Below, one piece after another: positions 25,634 through 34,319 of a stretch of DNA of 64,000 bases; position 1 is the stretch's first letter; each line of letters starts with the position of its first letter. The notes under the pieces were generated by a model, which searched no databases, was not told the origin of the DNA, and saw only the letters and a program-made list of their open reading frames with translations. Source of the DNA: JANMZR01 sp040385875 (GTDB lineage Bacteria > Bacteroidota > Bacteroidia > Cytophagales > Spirosomataceae). The stretch is from the NCBI GenBank assembly GCA_040385875.1, contig JAZKGO010000004.1, positions 62,001 through 126,000 on the forward strand, read 5' to 3'. Position numbers and translations under genes: made by a program.

Positions 25634-25664
25634 TTCGAACATTTGTACTGAATTCGAACATTGT
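25634..25664. repeat. Tandem TTCGAACATT repeat upstream of tolC
   Basis: The decamer TTCGAACATT occurs at 25634-25643 and 25653-25662, 19 bp apart, so both lie on nearly the same face of the helix. The second is part of an imperfect palindrome of the form TGTAC-N7-GAACA. This looks like a pair of binding sites for one regulator of the TolC/MacA operon. Confidence 0.5.
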
Positions 25665-25912
25665 TTGCAAAGTATTTTTTAACGTAAATATCTAATAATC
25701 AATGCTATATAAAAGTGGTATGATATTTTAGGAATGGTTTGTTGTAATTAATCCATTACGCAATTAGAATCTGGTGAGCCTTGATTATTTTTTTGAAATG
25801 AAATTTCTTTTTTTGTAAAATCGACTTTTTGCACCTATTTTCAACCGTCTATCCTAATTCACAATTGCTTTAATATTTTCCTTTTTAACATTGCACATTC
25901 AAATTTTAAATC

Positions 25913-27283
25913 ATGAATAAAACTAATCTTTTCGCATTCTTTGTCTATTTGTTTTTGTCAAATAACAGTTTTGCCCAAACTGCTGCCGTACAAGCGGGTA
26001 ATAATGTTTCTAGAATTACTCTCCAGAAAGCTGTGGATATAGCACTTAAAAATAATGTTCAGGTGAAGCAATCAATGGTATCAGTACAAAACAGCGAATT
26101 AATTTTACAGCAATCAAAAAACAATAAATTACCCTCCGTTAATGGTTATACTGGACTTTCAACAAATTTTGGGCGTGGGATCGATTTCTTGACTAATACC
26201 TATACAAACCAAACAATAAGTAATAATAACCTCGGGATTAATACTGATTTGGTGATCTACCAAGGTGGGCTTTTACAAAATACAATTAAGAAAAACGAAT
26301 TGGATTTGAAAGCTACCGAGCAAGATTTATTGGCCATGAAAAACAATACTGCGCTGAATGTTGTGCTGGCTTATTTAAATATTTTGAATTTTGAAGACCA
26401 ACTTACCATTGCTCAAAGCCAAAGCGATATTACCAAACAGCAAATAGATAGAACAGAAAAGTTGGTGAGAGCCGGCTCACTTCCTCAATCAAATGTATTT
26501 GACTTGAAAGCTCAATTGGCAAATGAGGAAACTACCATTGTGAATAGCCAGAGTAATTTAGACATTGCAAAGTTGAACCTTATTCAATTGATGAACGATC
26601 CCAATACTACCACAATTGAATTGGATAGAATATCGATTACAGCACCGACTTCAGAAGCATACGGTTCTACTGCCACACAGGTATATAATGCCGCTGAAGA
26701 TACTCAGCCAGCTATATTGGCTTCAGATTTTCGCACTCAAAGCACTATTTACAATATGAAAATGGCCGAAGCAGGTTTTAAACCAAGTTTGAGTTTTTCT
26801 GCTGGTGCGGGTAGCGGTTACAGTAGCTCAGGTAAAGACATAATTACCCGTGAAAAGTTAAGATATTTCACACAATTGAATAGAAATTTATCTGAGAATG
26901 TGGGCTTAAATCTGAATATCCCAATTTTCAATAAATTTAGAAATAAAACTAGCTTGGCTCAAGCCAACTTACAGAAAATAAATGCAGAATTAACCGCACA
27001 AAATGCTAGATTAACACTCAGACAAAACATTGAGCAAGCATATGTAAACATGAATAATGCAGCTAAAAGGTTCGATGCTTTAACAGTACAAGTGACTGCT
27101 CTTGAAGAGTCTTTTAGGGCAGCTGATAGTAGATACAATGCAGGAGCGATTGATTTTGTAAGTTATAATTTACAAAAAACAAATCTTGATAAAGCTAAAG
27201 CGAATCAAGTACAAGCAAAATATGATTATGTATTTAGGACTAAAATTTTAGATTTTTATCAAAATAAACCGCTTACATTTTAA
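25913..27283 (+). CDS. TolC family outer-membrane efflux protein
   Basis: This 456-residue outer-membrane channel has a signal peptide ending SFAQ and two internally repeated OEP halves: helical hairpins rich in Gln, Asn, Ala and Leu, with barrel segments such as GLSTNFGRGIDF and GLNLNIPIFNKFRNKTS. It forms the exit duct of a tripartite pump. The gene for a matching adaptor follows 145 bp later. The start is an ATG. Confidence 0.94.
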   Translation: MNKTNLFAFFVYLFLSNNSFAQTAAVQAGNNVSRITLQKAVDIALKNNVQVKQSMVSVQNSELILQQSKNNKLPSVNGYTGLSTNFGRGIDFLTNTYTNQTISNNNLGINTDLVIYQGGLLQNTIKKNELDLKATEQDLLAMKNNTALNVVLAYLNILNFEDQLTIAQSQSDITKQQIDRTEKLVRAGSLPQSNVFDLKAQLANEETTIVNSQSNLDIAKLNLIQLMNDPNTTTIELDRISITAPTSEAYGSTATQVYNAAEDTQPAILASDFRTQSTIYNMKMAEAGFKPSLSFSAGAGSGYSSSGKDIITREKLRYFTQLNRNLSENVGLNLNIPIFNKFRNKTSLAQANLQKINAELTAQNARLTLRQNIEQAYVNMNNAAKRFDALTVQVTALEESFRAADSRYNAGAIDFVSYNLQKTNLDKAKANQVQAKYDYVFRTKILDFYQNKPLTF

Positions 27284-27428
27284 AGGGCGTATTGCGTTTG
27301 GCGTTTTGCGATTTAAAACACTACTATTAATACTAAAAAACATACAATTACAATACCAGCGACACAATAGTTAAATATTAAATACGCAGAAAACAATAAG
27401 CATTACTCACTACGCAATAAAAAAAGAA

Positions 27429-28826
27429 ATGGCAAAGAAGTCTTCATCGAAAAAAGTTTGGTACATTTTAGGAGCTATTATTTTAGTAATTATTTTAGGA
27501 TTATTATTAGCCAAGAAGCAGGGTTGGATTGGTAAAGTAGATCCAACGGAAGTAGTTTTTGCGAATGCAAAAAATGTAGATATCATTGAAAGAGTAACCG
27601 CTTCTGGGAAAATTCAACCAGAATTGGAAGTGAAAATTTCGCCAGATGTTTCTGGGGAAATTATAGAACTATATATTGAAGAAGGCGATTCTGTTAAAAA
27701 AGGACAGATTTTGTTAAAAATTCGACCAGATAATTATGAGTCATTTTTGGCTAGAGCTAGTGCAGCGGTGAGTTCAAGTAAAGCTCAATATGAGCAGTCT
27801 AAAGCCAATATAGCTCAATCAGAAGCGAGACTCATCAAAGCCAATATCGACTATAATCGAAATAAAAAATTACATGACGATAAAGTGATTTCGGATGCTG
27901 ATTTTGATGCAGTATTTTCGACATTGAACATTGCGAAGCAAGATGTTGAAGCTGCCAAATCAAACGCTGAAGCTGCTCGATTTAATGTGGCGAGCTCGCA
28001 GGCCAATTTAAAGGATGCTGCTGAAAATCTTCGTAAAACGACTATTTATGCACCGATGAATGGTACTGTTTCTAAGCTGAATGTTGAACTAGGGGAAAGA
28101 GTAGTGGGTACCTCTCAAATGGCTGGTACTGAACTACTTAGAATTGCCAATTTGAATAATATGGAGGTCCGTGTAAATGTTAACGAGAATGACATCGTAC
28201 GGGTTTCAGTAGGAGATAGTGTGGTAATTGATGTGGATGCATACGCAACCTCCAATCGCAAGTTTAAAGGGCTGGTTTATGAAGTAGCCAGTTCGGCCAA
28301 TGGACAGACTGGTAGCTCAGCTGCTGCTGTATCCACTGATGCAGTTACAGAATTTGAGGTGAAAATTAGAGTTTTGAGGGAATCGTATAGAGATTTACTA
28401 GTAAATAATAGTAAGACTTTCCCACTCCGACCAGGCATGACAGCCTCAGTTGAAATAATTACGGATCGAAAAAATGGAGTGCTTAGTGTTCCACTTGCTT
28501 CTGTTACCACACGGGATTTAAATGCAAAACCTGAAGAAGAGAAGTCGAATTTTGGCCCACCGAAAGAAAATACAGATGCTGATAAGGATAAAAAAGTAAC
28601 TAAGAAAGAGCCATTGAAAGAGGTCGTATTTGTAAACGATAAAGGAAAGGCCAAATTGAGAGAAGTGAAAACGGGTATCTCCGATTTTGAAAATATCGAA
28701 ATACTTTCTGGCCTAAAGAATGGAGAGGAAATTATTTCGGGACCGTTTTTGGCAGTTTCAAAAAAATTGAAACAGGGAGATTTGATTAAGAAAAAGGTGG
28801 ATAAGCCAGCTGATAAAAAAGAATAA
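27429..28826 (+). CDS. MacA/HlyD-type periplasmic adaptor subunit
   Basis: This 465-residue membrane-fusion protein has an N-terminal membrane anchor (about residues 9-26), a lipoyl half (GKIQPELEVKISPDVSGEIIELYIEEGDSVKKGQ), a long alpha-hairpin, the second lipoyl half (TIYAPMNGTVSKLNVELGERVVG), a beta-barrel and a membrane-proximal domain. A Lys/Glu/Asp-rich insert lies near residues 365-395. In Bacteroidota such genes are normally followed by a MacB-type ABC permease, but here an intrinsic terminator and msrB follow, so the permease must be elsewhere. Confidence 0.93.
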   Translation: MAKKSSSKKVWYILGAIILVIILGLLLAKKQGWIGKVDPTEVVFANAKNVDIIERVTASGKIQPELEVKISPDVSGEIIELYIEEGDSVKKGQILLKIRPDNYESFLARASAAVSSSKAQYEQSKANIAQSEARLIKANIDYNRNKKLHDDKVISDADFDAVFSTLNIAKQDVEAAKSNAEAARFNVASSQANLKDAAENLRKTTIYAPMNGTVSKLNVELGERVVGTSQMAGTELLRIANLNNMEVRVNVNENDIVRVSVGDSVVIDVDAYATSNRKFKGLVYEVASSANGQTGSSAAAVSTDAVTEFEVKIRVLRESYRDLLVNNSKTFPLRPGMTASVEIITDRKNGVLSVPLASVTTRDLNAKPEEEKSNFGPPKENTDADKDKKVTKKEPLKEVVFVNDKGKAKLREVKTGISDFENIEILSGLKNGEEIISGPFLAVSKKLKQGDLIKKKVDKPADKKE

Positions 28827-28873
28827 TTAGTTATTGTAAATTATAAGTATAGTTAAGGTTTAGGGATAGTCTG

Positions 28874-28907
28874 AAAATCCTACCGTTGATAATGGTAGGA
28901 TTTTTTT
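28874..28907 (+). terminator. Intrinsic terminator of the TolC/MacA operon
   Basis: AAATCCTACC (28875-28884) pairs with GGTAGGATTT (28894-28903) over a 9-nt loop, followed by a T tract. It closes the efflux operon without a permease gene. Confidence 0.9.
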
Positions 28908-28972
28908 GTTTTAAAGATTGATTGAAATTAATCCAAATGGAATTAATATTGTAAATATTTCAAATAAAATCA

Positions 28973-29368
28973 ATGGAAAAAATCATAAAAACTGATGAAG
29001 AGTGGAAAGCACAACTTACTGAAGAGCAATATTATGTAACTCGCAAAAAAGGAACAGAGGCACCTTTTCATGGCGAATATTGTGAAGCCCATGACCCGGG
29101 TGTTTATCAATGTATTTGTTGTGGTTTAGACCTTTTTGAAGCTACTACAAAATTTGAATCGGGAACAGGATGGCCCAGTTTTGTCGCACCGATTAATGAT
29201 CAAAATGTGATTGAAAAGTCTGATTATTCTCATTTCATGATTCGTACAGAAGTGCTTTGCGCACGATGCGATGCCCATTTAGGTCATGTTTTCCCTGATG
29301 GGCCTGCACCTACTCATAAAAGATACTGTATCAATTCATTATCGTTGTTATTAAAAAAAGAAGAGTAG
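28973..29368 (+). CDS. msrB: Peptide-methionine (R)-S-oxide reductase
   Basis: MsrB reduces methionine-R-sulfoxide in proteins. The 131-residue protein has both zinc CxxC pairs (Cys47/Cys50 in CICC and Cys96/Cys99 in CARC), the GTGWPSF substrate loop, HLGHVFPDGP and the catalytic Cys119 in KRYCINS. It has no signal peptide, so it acts in the cytoplasm. The next gene, dacB, begins after a single intervening base, suggesting an operon. Confidence 0.97.
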   Translation: MEKIIKTDEEWKAQLTEEQYYVTRKKGTEAPFHGEYCEAHDPGVYQCICCGLDLFEATTKFESGTGWPSFVAPINDQNVIEKSDYSHFMIRTEVLCARCDAHLGHVFPDGPAPTHKRYCINSLSLLLKKEE

Positions 29369-29369
29369 G

Positions 29370-30796
29370 ATGGGGAGATTATTAATTGTAATTTTTGCAC
29401 TTTTTTCTCTATCCTGTAAGAGCACTTTTAATCGTTCTTTTGCAAAAAAAATAAAGAAGTCTGAGGTTTTTAACCAAAATTTTACTGGATTTTCATTGTA
29501 CGATTTAGCTAAAAATAAGGTAATTATTCATTCTAATGAAGCTCAATATTTTCAGCCTGCCTCCAACATGAAACTATTTACTTTTTATGCGGGATTAAAA
29601 ACTTTGGGTGATTCAATTCCTGCACTTAAATATATCAAAAGAGGCGATTCATTGATTTTTTGGGGAACAGGTGATCCAAGTCTTTTGCACCCGGATTTAC
29701 CAAAATCAAATGTGATAAATTTTCTAAAAAACAGACCTGAAAAACTATACTTTTCTGATTCAAATAATTTTCAATCTATTTATGGCTCAGGCTGGGCTTG
29801 GGATGACTATAATGATGATTATCAGGCCGAGATTAATTCTTTGCCAATCTATGGCAATATAGTTAGGTTTACAATGGGGGTAAAGAAACTATCGATAAAT
29901 CCTCAAAAAATTGTCGAATTTTCGTCAAAAAAGAATAATAGTAAAAGTATAATANNNNNNNNNNNNNNNNNNNNNNNNNNNNNNNNNNNNNNNNNNNNNN
30001 NNNNNNNNNNNNNNNNNNNNNNNNNNNNNNNNNNNNNNNNNNNNNNNNNNNNNNTCCTCAAAAAATTGTCGAATTTTCGTCAAAAAAGAATAATAGTAAA
30101 AGTATAATAAGAGACCTGAATTCAAATATTTTCAGGTTACCAAACGATAGTTTGAAACTTAGTTTTAAGCAAGATGTACCTTTTAAATCAAGCCCATCAG
30201 TTACTACGGATTTGTTAATTGATACATTAAAAAGGCAAGTTTTTCAGGTAAATATCCCAATGCCAAAGGATTTCAAAACAATTTATTCAATAAAATCTGA
30301 TTCATTATATAAACGTATGTTGCATGTTTCTGATAATATGATTGCCGAACAAATAATGCTTTTGGTATCGAAAGCAGATACTTTAAATACTTCAAAATCA
30401 ATAGATTACATTGCCAAAACTTATCTGACCGATTTGCCTGATAAGCCGAGATGGGTAGATGGTTCAGGGCTTTCGAGGTATAATTTGATTACTCCTAGGT
30501 CATTAGTGAAAGTGTTGGAGAAGTTGTATAAAGAGGTGCCAACGCAAAGGCTATTTACGCTACTGTCAACAGGTGGTCTAACGGGTAATTTAAAAAATAG
30601 TTTCCAAGCCGATATACCCTTTATATTTGCAAAATCAGGCTCTTATTCTAATAATTATAATTTAAGCGGTTATCTGGTTGGGCAATCAGGCAAAACGTAT
30701 GCCTTTAGTTTTATGAATAATAATTTTCTAAAACCGATGGTTCAAATTAGGAAAGAGGTTGAGAGGATTTTGACAGATCTTAGAGGGAAACTTTAG
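29370..30796 (+). CDS. dacB: D-Ala-D-Ala carboxypeptidase/endopeptidase (PBP4 family), interrupted by a scaffold gap
   Basis: This is a PBP4-type penicillin-binding protein that trims or cleaves peptidoglycan cross-links. It has a lipoprotein-like leader (LFSLSCKS), the active-site motif SNMK in QPASNMKLFT (SxxK), a second motif SDN in HVSDNMIAEQ, WVDGSGLSRYN, and the third motif AKSGS in IFAKSGSYSNN. A run of 100 N (29955-30054) splits it, so two ORFs are seen. The 55 bases before the gap are repeated exactly after it; removing one copy and the gap joins both halves in frame into a 423-residue protein, the normal size for the family. I therefore call one intact gene. Confidence 0.9.
29900..30109. 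other. Scaffold gap flanked by an exact 55-bp duplication
   Basis: Bases 29900-29954 and 30055-30109 are identical, with 100 N between. This pattern arises when two contigs whose ends overlap are scaffolded without merging. The true sequence most likely has one copy and no missing bases. Confidence 0.9.
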
Positions 30797-30853
30797 TTAT
30801 TAAATAGATTATTTTTGGAATTGAATAAATTGAACAACAATAAAATTATAGAA

Positions 30854-31582
30854 ATGGAAATTAAAAAAATCACTCAAAACCTCCTTTTTATTGATATTGA
30901 AACAGTTTCAGCTGAACCTTTATTCGAAAATTTAACCCCGAGAATGCAAAAGCTTTGGGAGAGAAAAGCCTCGTTTATTAAACATGAGGAGGATTTATCA
31001 GCTTCTCAATTATATTTTGAAAGAGCGGGCATTTATGCCGAATTTGGGAAAATAATTGTAATTGGAGTCGGTTTTTTCTATTGGAATGAGGCTAATAGGT
31101 TATGTTTGAAAGTAAAGACATTGACCGCAGACAATGAAATCAATTTACTTAAGGATTTCAAAAAACTTCTTGAAGAACGTTTTGCCAAAAAAGAATCAGC
31201 ACTCTGTGCACATAATGGAAAAGAATTTGATTTTCCCTATCTGAGTAGACGTATGCTTATTAATGGCATTAAACTACCAAAAGCGTTAGATTTTTCAGGA
31301 AAAAAACCTTGGGAAGTTCCTCATTATGATACCTTGGAGATGTGGAAATTTGGTGATAAAAAGCAATATACTTCATTGGAAACGCTGTCGGCTGTTTTTG
31401 GTATTGAATCCAGTAAAACAGATATGGCGGGTGATGAGGTAAATTCGGTATATTATAAAGAAAATAATTTAGAAAAAATTAGAGAGTATTGTTTGGAAGA
31501 TGTGGTGGCTTTAGCACAAATATTTTTGAAACTAAATGCACAAGAACCTGTTGAACAGATAAATATCGAAAGAATTAAATAA
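30854..31582 (+). CDS. PolB-like 3'-5' exonuclease (RNase H fold)
   Basis: This 242-residue protein has the three DEDDy exonuclease motifs: FIDIET near the N-terminus (metal-binding Asp and Glu), HNGKEFDFPYLSRR in the middle and YCLEDVVALAQIF near the end (Tyr and Asp). It matches the stand-alone exonuclease family related to the proofreading domain of family B polymerases. The ATG at 30854 is chosen over the TTG at 30815. No polymerase domain is present; a role in DNA or RNA processing is inferred. It probably shares the msrB-dacB transcript. Confidence 0.88.
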   Translation: MEIKKITQNLLFIDIETVSAEPLFENLTPRMQKLWERKASFIKHEEDLSASQLYFERAGIYAEFGKIIVIGVGFFYWNEANRLCLKVKTLTADNEINLLKDFKKLLEERFAKKESALCAHNGKEFDFPYLSRRMLINGIKLPKALDFSGKKPWEVPHYDTLEMWKFGDKKQYTSLETLSAVFGIESSKTDMAGDEVNSVYYKENNLEKIREYCLEDVVALAQIFLKLNAQEPVEQINIERIK

Positions 31583-31598
31583 TCACTTAAAATAGATA

Positions 31599-32747
31599 AT
31601 GATAGAATTTCAATCAAAACTTCCCAATACAGGGACCACTATTTTTACGATCATGAGTAATTTGGCCAATGAATGCATGGCCTTAAATTTATCGCAAGGT
31701 TTTCCAAGCTTCAATTGTCATCCAGATTTGCAAGAATTAGTCTCCCAAAATATTAAGAAGGGGAATAACCAATATGCTACAATGCCAGGGCTTTTAGAAT
31801 TGCGTGAAGCTTTATCTAATAAGTATCAAAAACTTTGGAATATAAACTACAGCCCATCAACAGAAATCACTATTACGGCTGGAGCTACTGAAGCTTTGTA
31901 TTGTGCCTTTGCCACATTTGTGAAAAAAGGAGACGAAGTGATTGTAATTGAACCTTGCTATGATTTATATGTGCCCTCTATAGAGATTCACGGGGGTGTT
32001 GCTGTTTTTTATACACTTACTCCCGATAATAATTATGCAATTGATTGGAATGAGTTTGGAAAGCTAATTAGCCCTAAAACCAGAGCGATTGTAGTGAATA
32101 CGCCTCAAAATCCAAATGGGAGTATTTTTACAAAGCAAGACCTAGATAATTTAGCTGAAATTGTTCGAGATAAAAACATTATCATTGTTTCGGATGAGGC
32201 CTATGAGCATATTATTTTCGATGGTAATGAGCATTGGTCATTAATGAGGCATCCTGAATTAAAGGAAAAAACGCTTATTTGTGGTTCCTTTGGAAAGACC
32301 TATCATACAACAGGTTGGAAAATAGGTTTCTGTTTAGCCAACCCAATTCTTACTGCTGAGTTCAGGAAAATTCACCAATGGATTAATTTTTCAATTAATA
32401 CGCCGATACAATATGCTTATGCCGAATTTCTGAAAATAGAGTCACATTATTTGAACCTTTCCCATTTTTATCAATTAAAAAAAGATTTATTTTTAGAAAG
32501 TGTTAAAAATTCTCGATTTGAGGTTTTGGAGTCAAAAGGTACTTTCTTTCAATCGCTTTCATATAAAAACATTACAGATGCTGGAGATTTTGATTATGCT
32601 ATAAAACTAACCAAAGAAATTGGTGTGGCCTCCATTCCATTGTCTGTATTTTATAACCAAAAGAACGATCATAAAATATTGAGATTTTGCATTGCCAAAG
32701 ATGATGAAATGCTCATTGAAGCGGGTAAAAGATTATCAAATCTCTAA
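31599..32747 (+). CDS. PLP-dependent aminotransferase, methionine aminotransferase (YbdL)-like
   Basis: This 382-residue fold-type I aminotransferase has NLSQGFPSFNCHPDL near the start, TAGATEALYCAF, the NTPQNPNGS substrate/PLP segment, VSDEAYEHIIFDG and the PLP lysine in GSFGKTYHTTGWKIGF. The GFP-x-F opening and overall pattern match the YbdL/kynurenine aminotransferase group, which uses methionine, phenylalanine and similar amino acids with 2-oxo acids. It lies 16 bp after the exonuclease gene and is probably the last gene of that operon. Confidence 0.9.
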   Translation: MIEFQSKLPNTGTTIFTIMSNLANECMALNLSQGFPSFNCHPDLQELVSQNIKKGNNQYATMPGLLELREALSNKYQKLWNINYSPSTEITITAGATEALYCAFATFVKKGDEVIVIEPCYDLYVPSIEIHGGVAVFYTLTPDNNYAIDWNEFGKLISPKTRAIVVNTPQNPNGSIFTKQDLDNLAEIVRDKNIIIVSDEAYEHIIFDGNEHWSLMRHPELKEKTLICGSFGKTYHTTGWKIGFCLANPILTAEFRKIHQWINFSINTPIQYAYAEFLKIESHYLNLSHFYQLKKDLFLESVKNSRFEVLESKGTFFQSLSYKNITDAGDFDYAIKLTKEIGVASIPLSVFYNQKNDHKILRFCIAKDDEMLIEAGKRLSNL

Positions 32748-33209
32748 AAAAATATTTTTATACTGAGCAGTATTTATTAAAGATTCATTCCTCTGAATAA
32801 TTGCAGAATTGTTCAATAATGTTAGTATTTTTCGTAGAATTCAAATCTTGAGAATTGTCTAATCAGTAATTGGCTTTGGTATAATTTGACTAATCTGAGG
32901 CTTTAGAGATTTTAACGAATAACCAATAATTTCAAATTGGACAAACTTGCTTTAGCAGCCTCATAAAATCGTACTACGACACAGAATCATATTTAATCAT
33001 TTGATAATCAGGATATTGTAAATGAATATTTGATTATTGGATTTGAATATTTTTTTAATTTATATTGTACTTTTCCAAGTGGTTGAAAATACGGGTGGTT
33101 GTACACAATAAAGGTGATTTCGAAATCATATAATTCATCTTAACTATTAGATTCTCCAACATTGCAAAAAAAAGGGGCATCTAATGTGCCCCTTACTTTT
33201 TATTAATTT
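32748..33209. other. Intergenic region between convergent genes
   Basis: This is a 462-bp AT-rich stretch between the stops of the aminotransferase and the AraC regulator. Apart from the regulator's terminator at 33164-33194 and a weak 5-bp hairpin near 32762, I see no ORF, repeat or RNA gene in it. Confidence 0.5.
33164..33194 (-). terminator. Intrinsic terminator of the AraC-type regulator
   Basis: AAGGGGCA (33172-33179) pairs with TGCCCCTT (33187-33194) around a 7-nt loop. On the minus strand it is followed by a T tract. It lies 15 bp after the regulator's stop codon. Confidence 0.85.
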
Positions 33210-34136
33210 CTATACGTTCATGAGCGATTCTCTTCGCCTCATTTTGCCAGCAGGTATGCCAAACATCATCTTGAATCTTCGGCAGAAATAGGCAGTGTCT
33301 TTATAACCGACATCGGCACCAATGGCTCGGATACTTTTCTTTGAAGTTCGTAAAAGCCCTACAGCAGCCTCCATTCGTTGATACTCAATATAATCTTGTG
33401 GGTTGATACCAGTAAGCATTTTGAAATATTGCCCCACATAATCTTCAGATACATTGGCTACATTGGCCAAAACCTTATTGGAGAGGTCACCACCAATATT
33501 ATCTTTGATAAAGGCAAAAATATCTATTAACCTTGGATCTTTGAAATAGGTACTATTAGTAGCTAACTGCTCAACAAATAAGCGGTGTTCCAAAATATAC
33601 CTAATAATCTCAATTACTAATTCTTCGGTTTTTATCTTGATTACTCTTCCTTTTCCTACTGTTTCATTCATATCTTCAACCAAAATCTCTTTAATGGCTG
33701 TTGAAAGTTTTTCCTCTTTTTTAATGATAAAAGGAGGAATATCAAGTGAAGTAAAGAAGTTTACCGAATCAAATACTTTCGCTTCAAAAGAAATCATACC
33801 AAATGAATTGTCCAATTGTCCAATTCTAGCGATTTCACGATTATAGTCCATGTACAATTCACGATGTGTCATGAACTCTTCATTATTGACAATCTTAGGC
33901 TTTTCGTTAGTACCGTAGGTAATAGTAACTTGCTTACCACCAGGGATAAATAACATGTCTCCCTCTTCTACCTTAGTTTGCTCCTCGCCTAAGTATACTT
34001 CTCCTTTGTATAAAATAAGTAGTGAATTTTCCACATCATAATAATTCTTTATTTTGATGGGTTGTACTATCCGAAGGTTTCTGGCTTTAATAAACTTAAC
34101 GCCTAATGATTCTATAATTTTATTGTAGTCTTCCAT
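33210..34136 (-). CDS. AraC family transcriptional regulator with cupin-like N-terminus
   Basis: This 308-residue protein has an N-terminal cupin-like sensor part (LLILYKGEVYLGEEQTKVEEGDMLFIPGG) and a C-terminal pair of helix-turn-helix motifs (DLSNKVLANVANVSEDYVGQYFKMLTG; SIRAIGADVGYKDTAYFCRRFKMMFGIPAGKMRR). The C-terminal part is the standard AraC/XylS DNA-binding domain. The ligand and targets are unknown. It is preceded by a near-perfect promoter with a palindrome at the predicted start site, suggesting autoregulation. Acyl-CoA dehydrogenase lies upstream on the same strand. Confidence 0.93.
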   Translation of the reverse strand: MEDYNKIIESLGVKFIKARNLRIVQPIKIKNYYDVENSLLILYKGEVYLGEEQTKVEEGDMLFIPGGKQVTITYGTNEKPKIVNNEEFMTHRELYMDYNREIARIGQLDNSFGMISFEAKVFDSVNFFTSLDIPPFIIKKEEKLSTAIKEILVEDMNETVGKGRVIKIKTEELVIEIIRYILEHRLFVEQLATNSTYFKDPRLIDIFAFIKDNIGGDLSNKVLANVANVSEDYVGQYFKMLTGINPQDYIEYQRMEAAVGLLRTSKKSIRAIGADVGYKDTAYFCRRFKMMFGIPAGKMRRRESLMNV

Positions 34137-34176
34137 ACTAAATTATACAAGAGTTCACTGCTTTTGAAGTGTATAA

Positions 34177-34196
34177 AAATTGGACAATTCCAATTT
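34177..34196. promoter_or_regulatory. Inverted repeat at the araC-type gene's start site
   Basis: AAATTGG and CCAATTT (7-bp perfect arms, 6-bp spacer) sit just downstream of the -7 box of the regulator's promoter, at about +1 to +20. It could be an operator or a 5' UTR hairpin. Confidence 0.5.
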
Positions 34197-34202
34197 ATTG
34201 TA

Positions 34203-34232
34203 CAAAACTAATAAATCGCTGTATAATTCCAA
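34203..34232 (-). promoter_or_regulatory. Promoter of the AraC-type regulator
   Basis: On the minus strand TTG (34232-34230) and TAGTTTTG (34210-34203) are 19 bp apart, a full match to the Bacteroidota consensus. The implied start site is near 34196, leaving a 5' UTR of about 60 nt. Confidence 0.75.
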
Positions 34233-34319
34233 ATATAATTAAAAAAAGTTTTCAAATTATTTTTATTTAATTTCTAACTATAATGAATGATTTGCAAAAT
34301 TTAATTTAGGATAAAACCA

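Larger units (their letters stand above)
25458..25912. promoter_or_regulatory. Divergent regulatory region between the duplicated module and the TolC operon
   Basis: This 455-bp spacer has no ORF. It holds a repeated octamer GTTAACGA (25474-25481 and 25528-25535), a perfect 16-bp palindrome (25554-25569), and a tandem TTCGAACATT repeat (25634-25643 and 25653-25662). I could not find a promoter with both consensus boxes on either strand, nor a convincing sigma-54 promoter. Confidence 0.6.

Noticed and set aside
27284..27428. GCGTATTGCG-like short repeats and their complements between tolC and macA
   Set aside because: The copies are few and imperfect; this is not enough to call a repeat family.
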